Notes: generated by a model from the letters alone, not told the origin. A stretch of DNA of 64,000 nucleotides from Marinibacterium profundimaris (GCF_002210095.1 NZ_AQQR01000009.1:62001-126000); one strand, 5' to 3'. Shown: positions 1 to 8,210, numbered from the stretch's first letter. A program made the numbers and translations.

Positions 1-135
1 GACCGCGGCGCAGGCGGTGCCGATCAGCATGCCACCGCAAAAGGCGAGAAAGGCGATCTGCAGGCTGAGCCAGGCGCCTTTCAGAAGATAGGGGACGTAT
101 GGCCAGACCTGGCCGTACTGGAAAGTATAGTCCAT
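1..135 (-). CDS. Amino-acid ABC transporter permease, N-terminal part (runs off the window)
   Basis: Inner-membrane permease of a polar amino-acid importer, judged from the first 45 residues. The start ATG is at 135 on the minus strand. The protein begins MDYTFQYGQVWPYVPYLLKG and continues into a hydrophobic stretch, AWLSLQIAFLAFCGGMLIGT, that looks like the first membrane helix of the HisM/GlnP type. It lies 83 bp downstream of the binding-protein gene on the same strand, the usual order for such operons. The rest of the gene lies outside the window, so the family-specific EAA loop cannot be checked. Confidence 0.75.
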   Translation of the reverse strand, partial: MDYTFQYGQVWPYVPYLLKGAWLSLQIAFLAFCGGMLIGTACAAV

Positions 136-169
136 CGATTACCCGTATGTGGCGGTCCGAAGGCAAGGC

Positions 170-191
170 CCCCGCGGCACAGCCGGCGGGG
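170..191 (-). terminator. Intercistronic GC hairpin after binding-protein gene
   Basis: CCCCGCGGC and GCC-G-GCGGGG form a stem of nine pairs with one bulged G around the loop ACA. It sits between the binding-protein stop codon and the permease start. There is no T-run, so it is more likely an RNA-stabilising or attenuating hairpin that keeps binding-protein mRNA in excess than a full terminator. Confidence 0.45.
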
Positions 192-218
192 ACCCTGATG
201 GCGCTGGGGGAGAGAGGG

Positions 219-1037
219 TCAGAACCAGGGCGACATGTCGACGTCGCGGATCATCGGGCGTTCGAACCACTTGACCCAGAGATCGTCGACCACGCCGTCG
301 CGGTGCAGTTCGAAGATCGCCACGTTCAGCCAGTCTTTCAGGCCGGTGCTGTTCTTGGCGACGCCGAGCGCGCAATAGTAGATGTCGACCGGGGTCTCGA
401 CGACCTTCCAGGCGACGTCATGCTTGTTCATGTGTTCGCCGACGAAATCCACCACGTCGAGCATCGCGTCGCCGCGGCCCTGGGCCAGCGCGCGGATCAC
501 GTCCGGGTAGTTGTCGAGCAGCAGGACCTCGGCCTCGGGCAGGTTTTCCTCGATGAACTTCACCGGGGTGGAGCCGCGCACCTGCACCATCGTCACGTCG
601 GAGGTGTTCAGCTCTTTCCAGTCGCTATAGCCCTTGTCCTCGGTCGTGAGCACGCCGAAGACCTCGGTATGCACCGGCAGGGTGAAGTCGATCACCTTGG
701 CGCGTTCCGGGTTGCGGGTCATGGCGCCCATGACGATGTCGATCTTGCCGCTGGCGACGAAGGGGATGCGGTCGGGCGAGCCGACCTGCACGACTTCAAG
801 CTCGACGCCCAGCATGTCGGCGAGTTTCTGCGAGAAATCGACGTCGAAGCCGGCGATCTGGTTGGTTTCGTCATAGATGCCCAGCGGCGGCAGGGTCGGG
901 TTCACACCGACCTTGAGGGTGCCGGAGGACAGGATTTCATCCAGCGACCGGGCCTCTGCCGCACCGGGCAGCAGCATGGATGCGGAGAGCAGTGCGCCCA
1001 CCCCGGCGACCATCGCGCGCTTGAAAAAAGTCATCAT
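219..1037 (-). CDS. Amino-acid ABC transporter substrate-binding protein (family 3)
   Basis: Periplasmic binding protein of 272 residues that delivers a polar amino acid or similar small solute to the permease encoded next to it. Residues 1 to about 29 form a Sec signal peptide (FFKRAMVAG, hydrophobic core, then AAEARS). The mature part shows the family-3 pattern: GTLKVGVNPTLPPLG near residue 40, AGFDVDFSQKLADMLG near 62, and MTRNPERAKVIDFTLP near 105, which normally contains the ligand-binding Arg and Asp. The start is the first of two adjacent ATGs, with AGGGA about ten bases upstream. The gene diverges from the flavoprotein operon starting at 1167, with a GntR-type palindrome at 1103 between them. 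The substrate is not identifiable. Confidence 0.85.
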   Translation of the reverse strand: MMTFFKRAMVAGVGALLSASMLLPGAAEARSLDEILSSGTLKVGVNPTLPPLGIYDETNQIAGFDVDFSQKLADMLGVELEVVQVGSPDRIPFVASGKIDIVMGAMTRNPERAKVIDFTLPVHTEVFGVLTTEDKGYSDWKELNTSDVTMVQVRGSTPVKFIEENLPEAEVLLLDNYPDVIRALAQGRGDAMLDVVDFVGEHMNKHDVAWKVVETPVDIYYCALGVAKNSTGLKDWLNVAIFELHRDGVVDDLWVKWFERPMIRDVDMSPWF

Positions 1038-1102
1038 GTGTCTGTGTTCCCTGTTTTCGGTTGACGGCGCGGTAAACTCTATTGTTCACCCTGCACTCAA
1101 TC

Positions 1103-1110
1103 TGTATACA
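1103..1110. promoter_or_regulatory. GntR-type palindrome TGTATACA in divergent promoter region
   Basis: A perfect 8-bp palindrome lies in the 129-bp gap between the divergent binding-protein and flavoprotein operons, 66 bp from one start and 57 bp from the other. TGTATACA cores are typical of FCD-class GntR repressors. A near copy precedes the hydantoinase-gntR operon at 7813, so the local GntR protein (5661-6338) is the likely ligand. Binding itself is inferred. Confidence 0.5.
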
Positions 1111-1166
1111 AAACCCATACAAGTAAACAACCTTCTTGAGACAGCCAGGGGCGGGCGCTTCCAAAG

Positions 1167-1436
1167 ATGATCGAAAATGAGGCAATCCAGTTGGTCGTGG
1201 ATGGAAAACCAGTCGATTGCGTGCCCGGCCAGACGGTGGCGGGGGCGCTTCTGGCGCAGGGCATCTACGCTTTCCGCGCCTCTCCGGGCGCGGGCACACC
1301 GCGCGGGCCCTTTTGCATGATGGGCGCCTGCCAGGAATGCGCGATCGAGATCGACGGGGTGGTGCGCCGCGCCTGCCAGACGCCGGTGGCGCCGGGCATG
1401 GTGTTGCGCCTGCGCGGCGCGGGGGCGGCGGAATGA
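1167..1436 (+). CDS. (2Fe-2S)-binding subunit of HcnA/opine-oxidase-type dehydrogenase
   Basis: Small electron-transfer subunit of 89 residues. It has the plant-ferredoxin-like cysteine pattern of HcnA and of the N-terminus of sarcosine oxidase alpha: PFCMMGACQECAIEIDG near residues 49-65, then RRACQTPV. It is expected to pass electrons between the two flavoprotein subunits encoded immediately downstream. The stop overlaps the next start (ATGA), indicating translational coupling. This is the first gene of a five-gene operon with a DHDPS-family enzyme and a bicupin. A second such triad is encoded at 60255-63099 in a different gene order. Confidence 0.85.
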   Translation: MIENEAIQLVVDGKPVDCVPGQTVAGALLAQGIYAFRASPGAGTPRGPFCMMGACQECAIEIDGVVRRACQTPVAPGMVLRLRGAGAAE

Positions 1437-2830
1437 GCGGCTCGCATGACGTGATCGTCGTCGGCGCGGGTCCGGCGGGTGGCGAGGCGGCTCTGGCGGC
1501 TTCGGGCGCGGGGCTGCGGGTGGCCCTGATCGACGAGGGCCCGGCGCCGGGCGGCCAGGTCTGGCGCGCGCCGCGCACCGCACAGGCGCAGGCGGCCGCC
1601 GCGCGCGATCCCGATGGCCGGCAGGGCGGGGCGTTGCGAAAGCGGCTGCGGGACGCGTCGGTCACCCTTCTGGCCGGGGCCGAGGTCTGGGATGCCGAAC
1701 CCGGCTTCGTGGTGCAGTGTCTTGCGGCGACGGGAAACCACGCGTTGCAGGCGCCGCGCCTGATCCTGGCCACCGGCGCGATGGAGCGCGTGCTGCCCTT
1801 TCCGGGCTGGACCACGCCCGGTGTCTTCGGCCTGGCCGCGGCGACCGCGATCATGAAGTCGGAAAAGACCCTGCCGGGCAAGGAGATCGTGATCGCCGGC
1901 CAGGGGCCGCTTCTGATCGCCGTTGCCGTCAAGGCGCTTGAGCTGGGTCTGCGTCCGCGCGCGATTGTCGACCGGGCGGGCCCGCGCGACTGGCTGCGCG
2001 CGGCGCCGGCCTTTGCCGCCATGCCCTCGATGCTGGCGCGTGGCGCGCGGTGGATGGCGCGGCTGAAGGCGGCAGGCGTTCCGATCCTGCGGCAGAGCGC
2101 GGTGGTGTCGGCGGGGGGCTGTTCGGCGCTCGACGGGGTCACGGTGCGGCATCTGCCCAGCGGCAGGGAAACCGAAATCGCCGCAGATACATTATACATC
2201 GGCAACGGGCTGACCCCGGCGGACGAACTGCACCGCCTTCTCGGCGCCGCGCAAACCCGTGACCGGCTGCGGGGTGGGTGCCGGACCGAGGTCGACGCCG
2301 ATCAGCGGACGTCGGTGCCGGGGCTCTACGCGGCGGGCGACGGGGCGGGGGTGCATGGGGCATTGCCCTCGGTCTTCCAGGGGCAGATCGCCGGGCTTGC
2401 GGCCGCGCGCGATCACGGCGCCCTGGATGCCGATGCCTTCGCGGCCCGATCCCGCCCGGCGCGGCGCCGCCTGGCGCGCGCGCTGCGCTTTGCCGATGCC
2501 TCTTGCAGGCTGATGACCTTCCCCGAGGACGACCTGGCAGAGATGCCGCCGGACTGCGTCGTTTGCCGTTGCGAGGACGTGCGGCGGTCGGACATCGAGG
2601 CGGCGATGGCCAGTGGCGCGGCCGACATGAACCAGCTCAAGCATTTCACGCGTCTCGGCATGGGACCTTGCCAGGGCCGGATGTGCGGGCTGAACGCCGC
2701 CGGGCTCCTGGCGCCGGAGGGGGACTTGCGCTTTACCCCGCGCGCGCCCGTGCGTCCGGTCAGCATGGACCGGCTGATTGGCGAGTTCGACTATTCCGAC
2801 ATCCCCGTTCCGAAGCCCGCGCCGCTATGA
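1433..2830 (+). CDS. FAD/NAD(P)-dependent oxidoreductase subunit with BFD-like [2Fe-2S] domain (HcnB/OoxA-like)
   Basis: Large flavoprotein subunit (465 aa) of a multi-subunit amine or amino-acid dehydrogenase. An N-terminal FAD Rossmann motif, DVIVVGAGPAGGEAALAASG, lies at residues 5-24; ATGAMERVLPFPGW near 115 is a family hallmark. The C-terminal region has VVCRCEDVRRSDIE followed by GMGPCQGRMCG, the four-cysteine bacterioferritin-ferredoxin-type iron-sulfur site shared with HcnB, nopaline/octopine oxidase and D-hydroxyproline dehydrogenase subunits. The start at 1433 is chosen because it overlaps the preceding stop and precedes the Rossmann fold directly. Its partners are the ferredoxin-like protein upstream and the second flavoprotein downstream. 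Confidence 0.85.
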   Translation: MSGSHDVIVVGAGPAGGEAALAASGAGLRVALIDEGPAPGGQVWRAPRTAQAQAAAARDPDGRQGGALRKRLRDASVTLLAGAEVWDAEPGFVVQCLAATGNHALQAPRLILATGAMERVLPFPGWTTPGVFGLAAATAIMKSEKTLPGKEIVIAGQGPLLIAVAVKALELGLRPRAIVDRAGPRDWLRAAPAFAAMPSMLARGARWMARLKAAGVPILRQSAVVSAGGCSALDGVTVRHLPSGRETEIAADTLYIGNGLTPADELHRLLGAAQTRDRLRGGCRTEVDADQRTSVPGLYAAGDGAGVHGALPSVFQGQIAGLAAARDHGALDADAFAARSRPARRRLARALRFADASCRLMTFPEDDLAEMPPDCVVCRCEDVRRSDIEAAMASGAADMNQLKHFTRLGMGPCQGRMCGLNAAGLLAPEGDLRFTPRAPVRPVSMDRLIGEFDYSDIPVPKPAPL

Positions 2831-3945
2831 CCCGGACTGATTACGATCTTGCCGTCATCGGTGGTGGCATCCAGGGCGCGAGCGTGGCGCTTTTTGCGGC
2901 GCGCGAAGGCATGCGCGTGGTGCTGTTCGACAAAGGTGCGCTGGCGCGGCAGGCCTCGGGGACGAATGCCGGCACGCTGACGATGCAGATGACCCGCGCG
3001 GCGCTGATCCCCTATGCGCTGAAGGCGCACGAGATGTGGGTGAACGCGCCGCAGTGGCTGGGCCATGACGTGGGGGTGGTGGCCTGTGACGGGCTGTCGC
3101 TGGCCTTTACCGAGGCCGAGGAAGAGATCCTGTCGCAACGCGCCGAGGCACGCAGCGCGGCGGGTGCGCCGATCCGGCTGGTCTCGTCCCGGGAGGCCGC
3201 GCGGATAGAGCCGGGCGTGAACCCGGGCATCCGCATGGCCAGCCATTGCTCTGTCGACGGCTACGCCAATGCCTACCTGACCGGGCTGGCCTATCGCCGT
3301 GCGCTGGTCGAAGCGGGGGTCGAGCTGCGCGAATACACGCCCGTCTCCGGGCTTGGTTCGTCCGGGCGCGGCTATGACATCCGCACCGAGGGGGGCGGTG
3401 TCACGGCCCGCCAGGTGGTCCTGGCCGGCGGTGTCTGGATCGAGCCGATGCTGAAGTGGCTGGGGATCGACCTGCCGATCAAGACGCTGATCAACCAGCT
3501 GGCGGTGACCGAACGCGCGGCGCCGGTGATGCGCACGGTGCTGGGGATTGCCAGCGGGCTGTTGTCGCTCAAGCAATATCCGCATGGCACGGTGGTGATC
3601 GGCGGCGGCTGGCAGGGGGAAGGCGACCGCGACAGCGGCACCCATCGCGCCACTGCCGCCAGCGCCGTGGGCAATGCGCGTCTTGCGGTGCATGCCATCC
3701 CGTCGCTGCGGCGCAGTCGCATTGTCCGCATCTGGACCGGCTTCGAGGCCGAAACCGCCGATGCGCTGCCCGCCGTCGGCCCGGTGCCGGGCCATCCCGG
3801 CGCCTGGGTGATCGGCTCGGTCCACTCGGGCTATACCAGCGCGCCCTACATGGCCCGGTGCCTGACCCAGGCCATCCTGGGCCGCCCGCCCGAGATGCCC
3901 CTTTTCCCGATCGACCGGCTTCTGCCCGGCCATGGTTCCCATTAA
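2827..3945 (+). CDS. FAD-dependent amine/amino-acid oxidase subunit (DAO family, HcnC/OoxB-like)
   Basis: Catalytic-type flavoprotein of 372 residues from the glycine/D-amino-acid oxidase family. The FAD motif LAVIGGGIQGASVALFAARE lies at residues 8-27, and a C-terminal FAD-contact segment, WTGFEAETADALPAVGPVP followed by GSVHSGYTSAP, is characteristic. It overlaps the upstream subunit gene by ATGA. In the HcnABC/opine-oxidase arrangement this subunit oxidises the C-N bond of the substrate and hands electrons to the other subunits. The adjacent DHDPS-family gene suggests that the oxidised product is then deaminated or cleaved, as in D-hydroxyproline breakdown, but no hydroxyproline epimerase gene is visible here. 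Confidence 0.82.
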   Translation: MTRTDYDLAVIGGGIQGASVALFAAREGMRVVLFDKGALARQASGTNAGTLTMQMTRAALIPYALKAHEMWVNAPQWLGHDVGVVACDGLSLAFTEAEEEILSQRAEARSAAGAPIRLVSSREAARIEPGVNPGIRMASHCSVDGYANAYLTGLAYRRALVEAGVELREYTPVSGLGSSGRGYDIRTEGGGVTARQVVLAGGVWIEPMLKWLGIDLPIKTLINQLAVTERAAPVMRTVLGIASGLLSLKQYPHGTVVIGGGWQGEGDRDSGTHRATAASAVGNARLAVHAIPSLRRSRIVRIWTGFEAETADALPAVGPVPGHPGAWVIGSVHSGYTSAPYMARCLTQAILGRPPEMPLFPIDRLLPGHGSH

Positions 3946-3960
3946 CGAAAGAGATCGCAC

Positions 3961-4914
3961 GTGAAAGAATCCGCAGCACCGCTCGATGAACCCCGCCTGA
4001 CAGGCATTCACGCGGCCACCCTTTGCCCGCTGACCCGCGACGGCGCCGTGTCGGAGGCCGAACTGGCCGCCCACGCGGGGCGCATCGCGCGCGCCGAGGG
4101 AATTTGCGGGCTGCTGATCAACGGCCATGCGGGCGAGGGCGGGATGATGGCGCTGGACGAGCGGCGGCGCGTGACCGAGGTGGTGCGCGAGGCGGTGCCC
4201 GACGCCAGTTTCCTGACCGTGGGCGTGACCTCGGAATCCACCGCCGCCGCCACGCGCGAGGCCGAGGATGCCGCCCGTGCCGGTGCCGATGCGGTGCTGG
4301 TGTTTCCGCCCAATCACTGGGCGATGGGCGCGGATCCGGGCATGATCGTCGACCATCACCGCGCCGTGGCACAGGCCTGCGGCCTGCCGGTCGTGCTGTA
4401 CAAGGCGCCGTTGGGCTGGGGCCGCCTGTCCTATGACGTCGACCTGCTGGCGCGGCTGTGCCAGATCGAGGCCGTCGCCGGGATCAAGGAAGGCGCCTGG
4501 GAGGTCGCGGCCTACGAAGAGCTGCGGCGGCGGATCAAGGCCGAGCGCCCCGGCGTGTCGGTCATGGCCTCGGGCGATGAACACCTGTTCGCCTGCTACC
4601 AGATCGGCACCGACGGAAGCCAGGTGTCGCTCGCGGCCATCGCGCCAGAGCTTGTCACCGGGCTCTTCGCGGCCTGCAATGCCGGAGACTGGGCCAGGGC
4701 GCGGGAGCTGCACGAGGCGATCTATCCACTGTCGCGCGAAATCTACCGCCGCGCGCCGGCCTACCTGGCCAATGCCCGGCTGAAGGCCTGCCTGCACCTG
4801 CAGGGCCATATCGCAAGCGACCGGATGAAACGTCCGATGCGGGAACTGACCCCCGAGGAAACCGACCGCCTGCGTGCGGTTCTCAACATCGAATGTGAAA
4901 GAGCACAGGCATGA
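3961..4914 (+). CDS. Dihydrodipicolinate synthase (DHDPS)-family lyase/deaminase
   Basis: Class I aldolase-type TIM barrel of 317 residues. The Schiff-base lysine is seen in VAGIKEGAWEV (about residue 177) and the catalytic tyrosine in VVLYKAPLGWG (about residue 145). The family GTTGE loop is replaced by NGHAGEGG near residue 60, so substrate preference should differ from true DapA. It starts with GTG, preceded by GAAAGAGA, 15 bp after the flavoprotein subunit gene, and overlaps the next gene by four bases. Genes of this family next to HcnABC-like dehydrogenases often encode pyrroline-carboxylate deaminases, so this is one candidate role. It is unlikely to be a lysine-biosynthesis gene in this setting. 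Confidence 0.8.
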   Translation: MKESAAPLDEPRLTGIHAATLCPLTRDGAVSEAELAAHAGRIARAEGICGLLINGHAGEGGMMALDERRRVTEVVREAVPDASFLTVGVTSESTAAATREAEDAARAGADAVLVFPPNHWAMGADPGMIVDHHRAVAQACGLPVVLYKAPLGWGRLSYDVDLLARLCQIEAVAGIKEGAWEVAAYEELRRRIKAERPGVSVMASGDEHLFACYQIGTDGSQVSLAAIAPELVTGLFAACNAGDWARARELHEAIYPLSREIYRRAPAYLANARLKACLHLQGHIASDRMKRPMRELTPEETDRLRAVLNIECERAQA

Positions 4915-5657
4915 GACAGACTTTCGGCGAGACCCGCTCTGCATTTGCGGCCAAACATGCGCTCATCAGCCATGACAGCCATGAACAGGTGACATTGCCG
5001 CATTGGCCCGGCTGTGCGCTGGTTCACCTGATCACCCCGGCGCTCGGGGCCGAGTTCACCTTTTTCCTCGTGCGCGCGGCCGAGGACACCGAGATCGCCG
5101 CGCCGGCCGCCGGGGTCGAGCGGTTCGTGTTGCAGCGCGAGGGTCAGGTGACAGTGACGATCAGGGGCGAGGATGCCGCCCGCTTGTCGGAGGAGGGATA
5201 TGCGTTCCTTCCCGCCGGCTGCGACCACGTGCTGGGCCTTGCCCATGGCGCGGCGGCGCTGGTGCTGGAACGGCACTACCGGCCGCTGGACGGCGCGGCG
5301 CTGCCCGTGCCCGTGGTCTCGGCGATCCCCGAGGTCGCGGTGCAGCCGCTGAAGGGCGACGAGCGGCTGATGCTGCAGAAACTGCTGCCTGACGCGCCGG
5401 GTTTCGACATGGAAATCAACGTGATGGACTTTGCCCCCGGGGCCGGCCTGCCTTACGTCGAGACCCATTTCATGGAGCACGGCCTGATGCTGCTGGACGG
5501 TGGCGGGGTCTACCGACTTGAAGATGCGTGGTATCCGGTGGCCGCCGGCGATGCCATCTGGATGGGCCCCTTCTGCCCGCAGTGGTTCGGCGCCATCGGC
5601 CGGGGCAATGCCCGTTACCTGATCTACAAGAACTGGAACCGCGATCCCCTGGGGTGA
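4911..5657 (+). CDS. (S)-ureidoglycine aminohydrolase-like bicupin
   Basis: Two-cupin protein of 248 residues resembling AllE/UGlyAH, the manganese enzyme releasing ammonia from ureidoglycine in allantoin breakdown. The C-terminal cupin keeps the expected metal set: E184, H186 and H190 in ETHFMEH, plus Q224 in FCPQW. The C-terminus YLIYKNWNRDP is also typical. No allantoinase or allantoate hydrolase is adjacent, but a hydantoinase gene follows on the other strand, so the substrate may be a related ureido compound. The start overlaps the preceding stop (ATGA). The gene ends only three bases from the convergent gntR gene, leaving no room for a separate terminator. Confidence 0.78.
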   Translation: MRQTFGETRSAFAAKHALISHDSHEQVTLPHWPGCALVHLITPALGAEFTFFLVRAAEDTEIAAPAAGVERFVLQREGQVTVTIRGEDAARLSEEGYAFLPAGCDHVLGLAHGAAALVLERHYRPLDGAALPVPVVSAIPEVAVQPLKGDERLMLQKLLPDAPGFDMEINVMDFAPGAGLPYVETHFMEHGLMLLDGGGVYRLEDAWYPVAAGDAIWMGPFCPQWFGAIGRGNARYLIYKNWNRDPLG

Positions 5658-5660
5658 CGC

Positions 5661-6338
5661 TCAGGTGAACTGCTCCAGCGAATAGGAGATCATGCTGGAG
5701 ATATGGGCATCGACCGCGCGTCGGGCCCATTCCGGGTCTTCCGCGTCCAGCGCATCAAGGATTTCAAGGTGCTGGGCGTGGTCCGCCTCGACCCGCTGGC
5801 GGATATCGGTGACCTCGAACAGGCGGGTGGTGACGCGCAGCCGCTCGATCACGCCGAACATCACCTGGTTGCCCGAGTGATAGCCGAACAGCCGGTGCAG
5901 CTTGTCGTCGCAATTCCAGTGCGCGCGCGTGTGCTCGCCCAGGTCATTGTTGTCGTGCAGGGCCTCGATCTCCTGGCGTATCGCGGCAAGCTCGGCCTTG
6001 GGCACGCGCGTCGCGGCGAGCGCCCCGGCCTCGGGTTCGATGATGCGCCGCATCTTCAGGCTTTGCATGTACTCGGTGAAATCCACCTGGCGCACCATGA
6101 AGGAGCGCCCGGCGTTCTTTTGCAGCATGCCTTCGCCTTCCAGCCGCAGCAGCGCCTCGCGCAGCGGGGTGCGCGACACGCCCAGCGTTTCGGCCAGGCG
6201 TTCCTCGGTGATCACCTGCCCGCCGGTCAGGTCGCGGTTGCGGATCATCTCGTTCAGGCGCAGGCGCACCTGTTCGGACAGGGCGCTGTTGCGCTTGCGC
6301 AGCGGAAGCTGCGTCGCCTCGGCGATTTCCCGGCTCAT
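5661..6338 (-). CDS. GntR-family regulator, FCD subclass
   Basis: DNA-binding repressor of 225 residues. The winged helix lies at about residues 20-85, with GGQVITEERLAETLGVSRTP and LREALLRLEGEGML. The remainder is an all-helical FCD ligand domain with candidate metal/ligand histidines in DDKLHRLFGYH, ADHAQHLEILDAL and VDAHISSMISY. It lies 36 bp downstream of the hydantoinase gene and is probably cotranscribed with it. TGTATACA-type sites before both the hydantoinase gene and the divergent pair at 1103 are the likely targets, implying local autoregulation. The effector is unknown but is plausibly a hydantoin or ureido acid. Confidence 0.85.
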   Translation of the reverse strand: MSREIAEATQLPLRKRNSALSEQVRLRLNEMIRNRDLTGGQVITEERLAETLGVSRTPLREALLRLEGEGMLQKNAGRSFMVRQVDFTEYMQSLKMRRIIEPEAGALAATRVPKAELAAIRQEIEALHDNNDLGEHTRAHWNCDDKLHRLFGYHSGNQVMFGVIERLRVTTRLFEVTDIRQRVEADHAQHLEILDALDAEDPEWARRAVDAHISSMISYSLEQFT

Positions 6339-6374
6339 GCCGTCTTCCCGCGCGCCGGCAGAGGGCGGGCGTGT

Positions 6375-7760
6375 TCAGCGAGAGAGATATTGACCGTCAC
6401 CGAGCTCTCCTTCCAGTACGTCATCCCGGACCATGACCTTGCCGCGCAGCACAACGGTGGTGGGCCAGCCCGTCAGGGTCATGCCTTCATAAGGCGAATA
6501 ATCGGCGCCGTCATGCAGGCCGTCGTGGGTCACGGTCCGGGTCAGGTCGGGATCCCAGATGGCAATGTCGGCATCCGAACCGACCGCGATGGTACCCTTC
6601 CGGGGAAAAAGACCATAGGTCTTGGCGTGGTTCGTCGCGGTCAGGGCCACGAATTGCTGCAGATTGATGCGGCCCTTGCCGACGCCCTCGGAAAACAGGA
6701 TCGGCAGCCGCGTCTCGACCCCGGGGATGCCGTTGGGGATATAGCGGAAGTTCTTCGCCCCCTTCGGGTTCATCTTGCCGTCGGTGCCCTCGTACCGGAA
6801 CGGGCAGTGGTCGGACGAGAACAGGTCGAACGTGCCGTCGGTCAGACCCTCCCAGCAGGCGGCCTGCTCTTCGGTATTGCGCGGCGGAGGCGAGCAGACG
6901 AACTTGGCGCCCTCCCAGTCCATGCCGTCGAGGTCATCCTCGGTCAGCACAAGGTACTGCGGACAGGTCTCGGCCGTCACCTTCATGCCCCTTGCGCGGG
7001 CGCGGCGGATCTCTTCGGTGGCGGCGGCATTGGACACGTGCACGATCACGATCGGCAGATCGACGATCTCGGCCAGCGAGAGGGCGCGATGCGTTGCCTC
7101 GCGTTCCACCGGGATCGGGCGGGTGGAGGCATGGGCGCGGGGGCGGATATCGCCATTGGCCTCGTGCCGCTCGACAAGGAAGCGGATTGCATCCTCGTTC
7201 TCGCAGTGGATCATCATCGTCGCGCCGTGTTCGCGGGCCACGTCGAAGGTGGCCAGCAGCTCGGCATCGTTGAGGCGCAGGTTCTCGTAGGTCATGAAGA
7301 CCTTGATCGAGGTGTAGCCATCCTTGATCGCCGCCGGCAATTCCTGGCCCAGGACGCCGGGGCTGGGATTGGCGACGATCAGGTGAAAGGCGACATCGGT
7401 ATAAAGCTGGTTCTCGGCCAGCCCGTGATACCAGTTGATCGCGCTGCGCAGGTCGCCGTCGCGCTCCTGAAGGCAGAAGGGCATGATCGTCGTGTTGCCG
7501 CCGAAGAGCGCCGAGCGGGTGCCGCTTTCGAAGTCGTCGGCCATGGCGATGCCATCACCCGAGGGTTGGGAGATATGCACGTGGCTGTCGATCCCGCCGG
7601 GCAGGACCAGGCGGCCCGAGACGTCGATCACCTCGGTGGCCTCGCCGTCAAGCGTGCTGTCGATGGCGACGATCTTGCCGTCCTTGATGCCAACATCGGC
7701 CTGTCGGCTTTCGGTTTCGGTCACGACGGTGCCGGATTTCAGGAGTAGGTCAAACTGCAT
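6375..7760 (-). CDS. hydA: Dihydropyrimidinase/hydantoinase
   Basis: Cytoplasmic amidohydrolase of 461 residues that opens cyclic diamides such as dihydropyrimidines or hydantoins to N-carbamoyl acids. All binuclear metal ligands of the family are present: DSHVHIS near residue 57, the carboxylated lysine in TSIKVFMTY near 150, IHCENED near 183, VIVHVSN near 238 and the aspartate in FSSDHCPF near 314. Length is normal for the family. It is followed by gntR on the same strand. No N-carbamoyl-amino-acid hydrolase gene is adjacent, so the next step would have to come from elsewhere or from the bicupin. A GntR-type half-palindrome lies about 53 bp upstream of the start. Confidence 0.9.
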   Translation of the reverse strand: MQFDLLLKSGTVVTETESRQADVGIKDGKIVAIDSTLDGEATEVIDVSGRLVLPGGIDSHVHISQPSGDGIAMADDFESGTRSALFGGNTTIMPFCLQERDGDLRSAINWYHGLAENQLYTDVAFHLIVANPSPGVLGQELPAAIKDGYTSIKVFMTYENLRLNDAELLATFDVAREHGATMMIHCENEDAIRFLVERHEANGDIRPRAHASTRPIPVEREATHRALSLAEIVDLPIVIVHVSNAAATEEIRRARARGMKVTAETCPQYLVLTEDDLDGMDWEGAKFVCSPPPRNTEEQAACWEGLTDGTFDLFSSDHCPFRYEGTDGKMNPKGAKNFRYIPNGIPGVETRLPILFSEGVGKGRINLQQFVALTATNHAKTYGLFPRKGTIAVGSDADIAIWDPDLTRTVTHDGLHDGADYSPYEGMTLTGWPTTVVLRGKVMVRDDVLEGELGDGQYLSR

Positions 7761-7812
7761 GGATAGGGCCTCGGATCATGTGTCCCGCTATATATACCAT
7801 CAATAGACAGCC

Positions 7813-7820
7813 CGTATACA
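7813..7820 (-). promoter_or_regulatory. GntR-type site upstream of hydantoinase gene
   Basis: On the minus strand this reads TTGTATACGG, matching the TGTATACA core at 7 of 8 positions. It lies 53 bp before the hydantoinase start, in the promoter region of the hydantoinase-gntR operon. It pairs with the perfect copy at 1103, and together they suggest one GntR regulon covering both divergent halves of the left module. Confidence 0.45.
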
Positions 7821-7834
7821 ATTGACGTGCTGTT

Positions 7835-8173
7835 TTTTGCGGGTCGCAGACAGAAATGGGCGAAACCTGCGCAAAGCGGGTCGCTGTTGAGTTCCGCCGG
7901 GACGTGACGTCGGGCCTGATCGCGCTTTGGGGATGGTCCTCGTCGCGGTGTCCACGTCATTCCGACAGCGTTTCGCAGGCCTCGGCAAGGCTCATGAACC
8001 GGTGTGCGTTCCGGCTCTCTGCCCGGAGCTGCTTCGATGAAGCTGTTGCCAGTCGGCTTGCCCGGCCGCGAGAAGTCCAGCCTGAAGTTGTTGGGGCAGC
8101 CCCATAGGTCCAGGTCGCGGGAGATGAATTCGCGGCCGTTGTCGACACGGTTCGACTGCTGCCACCGCTCTTT
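7835..8173 (-). pseudogene. Degenerate IS3-family transposase (orfB) remnant
   Basis: The minus strand encodes recognisable IS3 integrase-core segments split over three frames. VDNGREFISRDLDLWGCPNN then LDFSRPGKPTGNSFIEA starts near 8149 and contains the second catalytic Asp (DNG) and the catalytic Glu (FIEA). After a frameshift near 8030 the matching continuation AESRNAHRFMSLAEACETL appears in another frame, and a third frame carries a weak version of the C-terminal tail (DEDHPQSAI). The N-terminal half of orfB, orfA and clear terminal repeats are not seen. This is a dead fragment left by an old insertion at the boundary between two catabolic modules. Confidence 0.8.
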
Positions 8174-8210
8174 AGGGGGCTGTCCTCTGCCGGGTATGGG
8201 CCCCGGCGAT

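Noticed and set aside
99-1064. Long open frame on the plus strand opposite the amino-acid binding-protein gene
   Set aside because: It is the GC-rich shadow of a gene with clear signal peptide and family motifs on the minus strand; its translation is His/Arg/Gly-rich without domain pattern.
2791-4944. 717-codon minus-strand frame
   Set aside because: It runs antisense through the DAO-family and DHDPS-family genes, has no recognisable motifs and no ribosome-binding site; it is a shadow frame.
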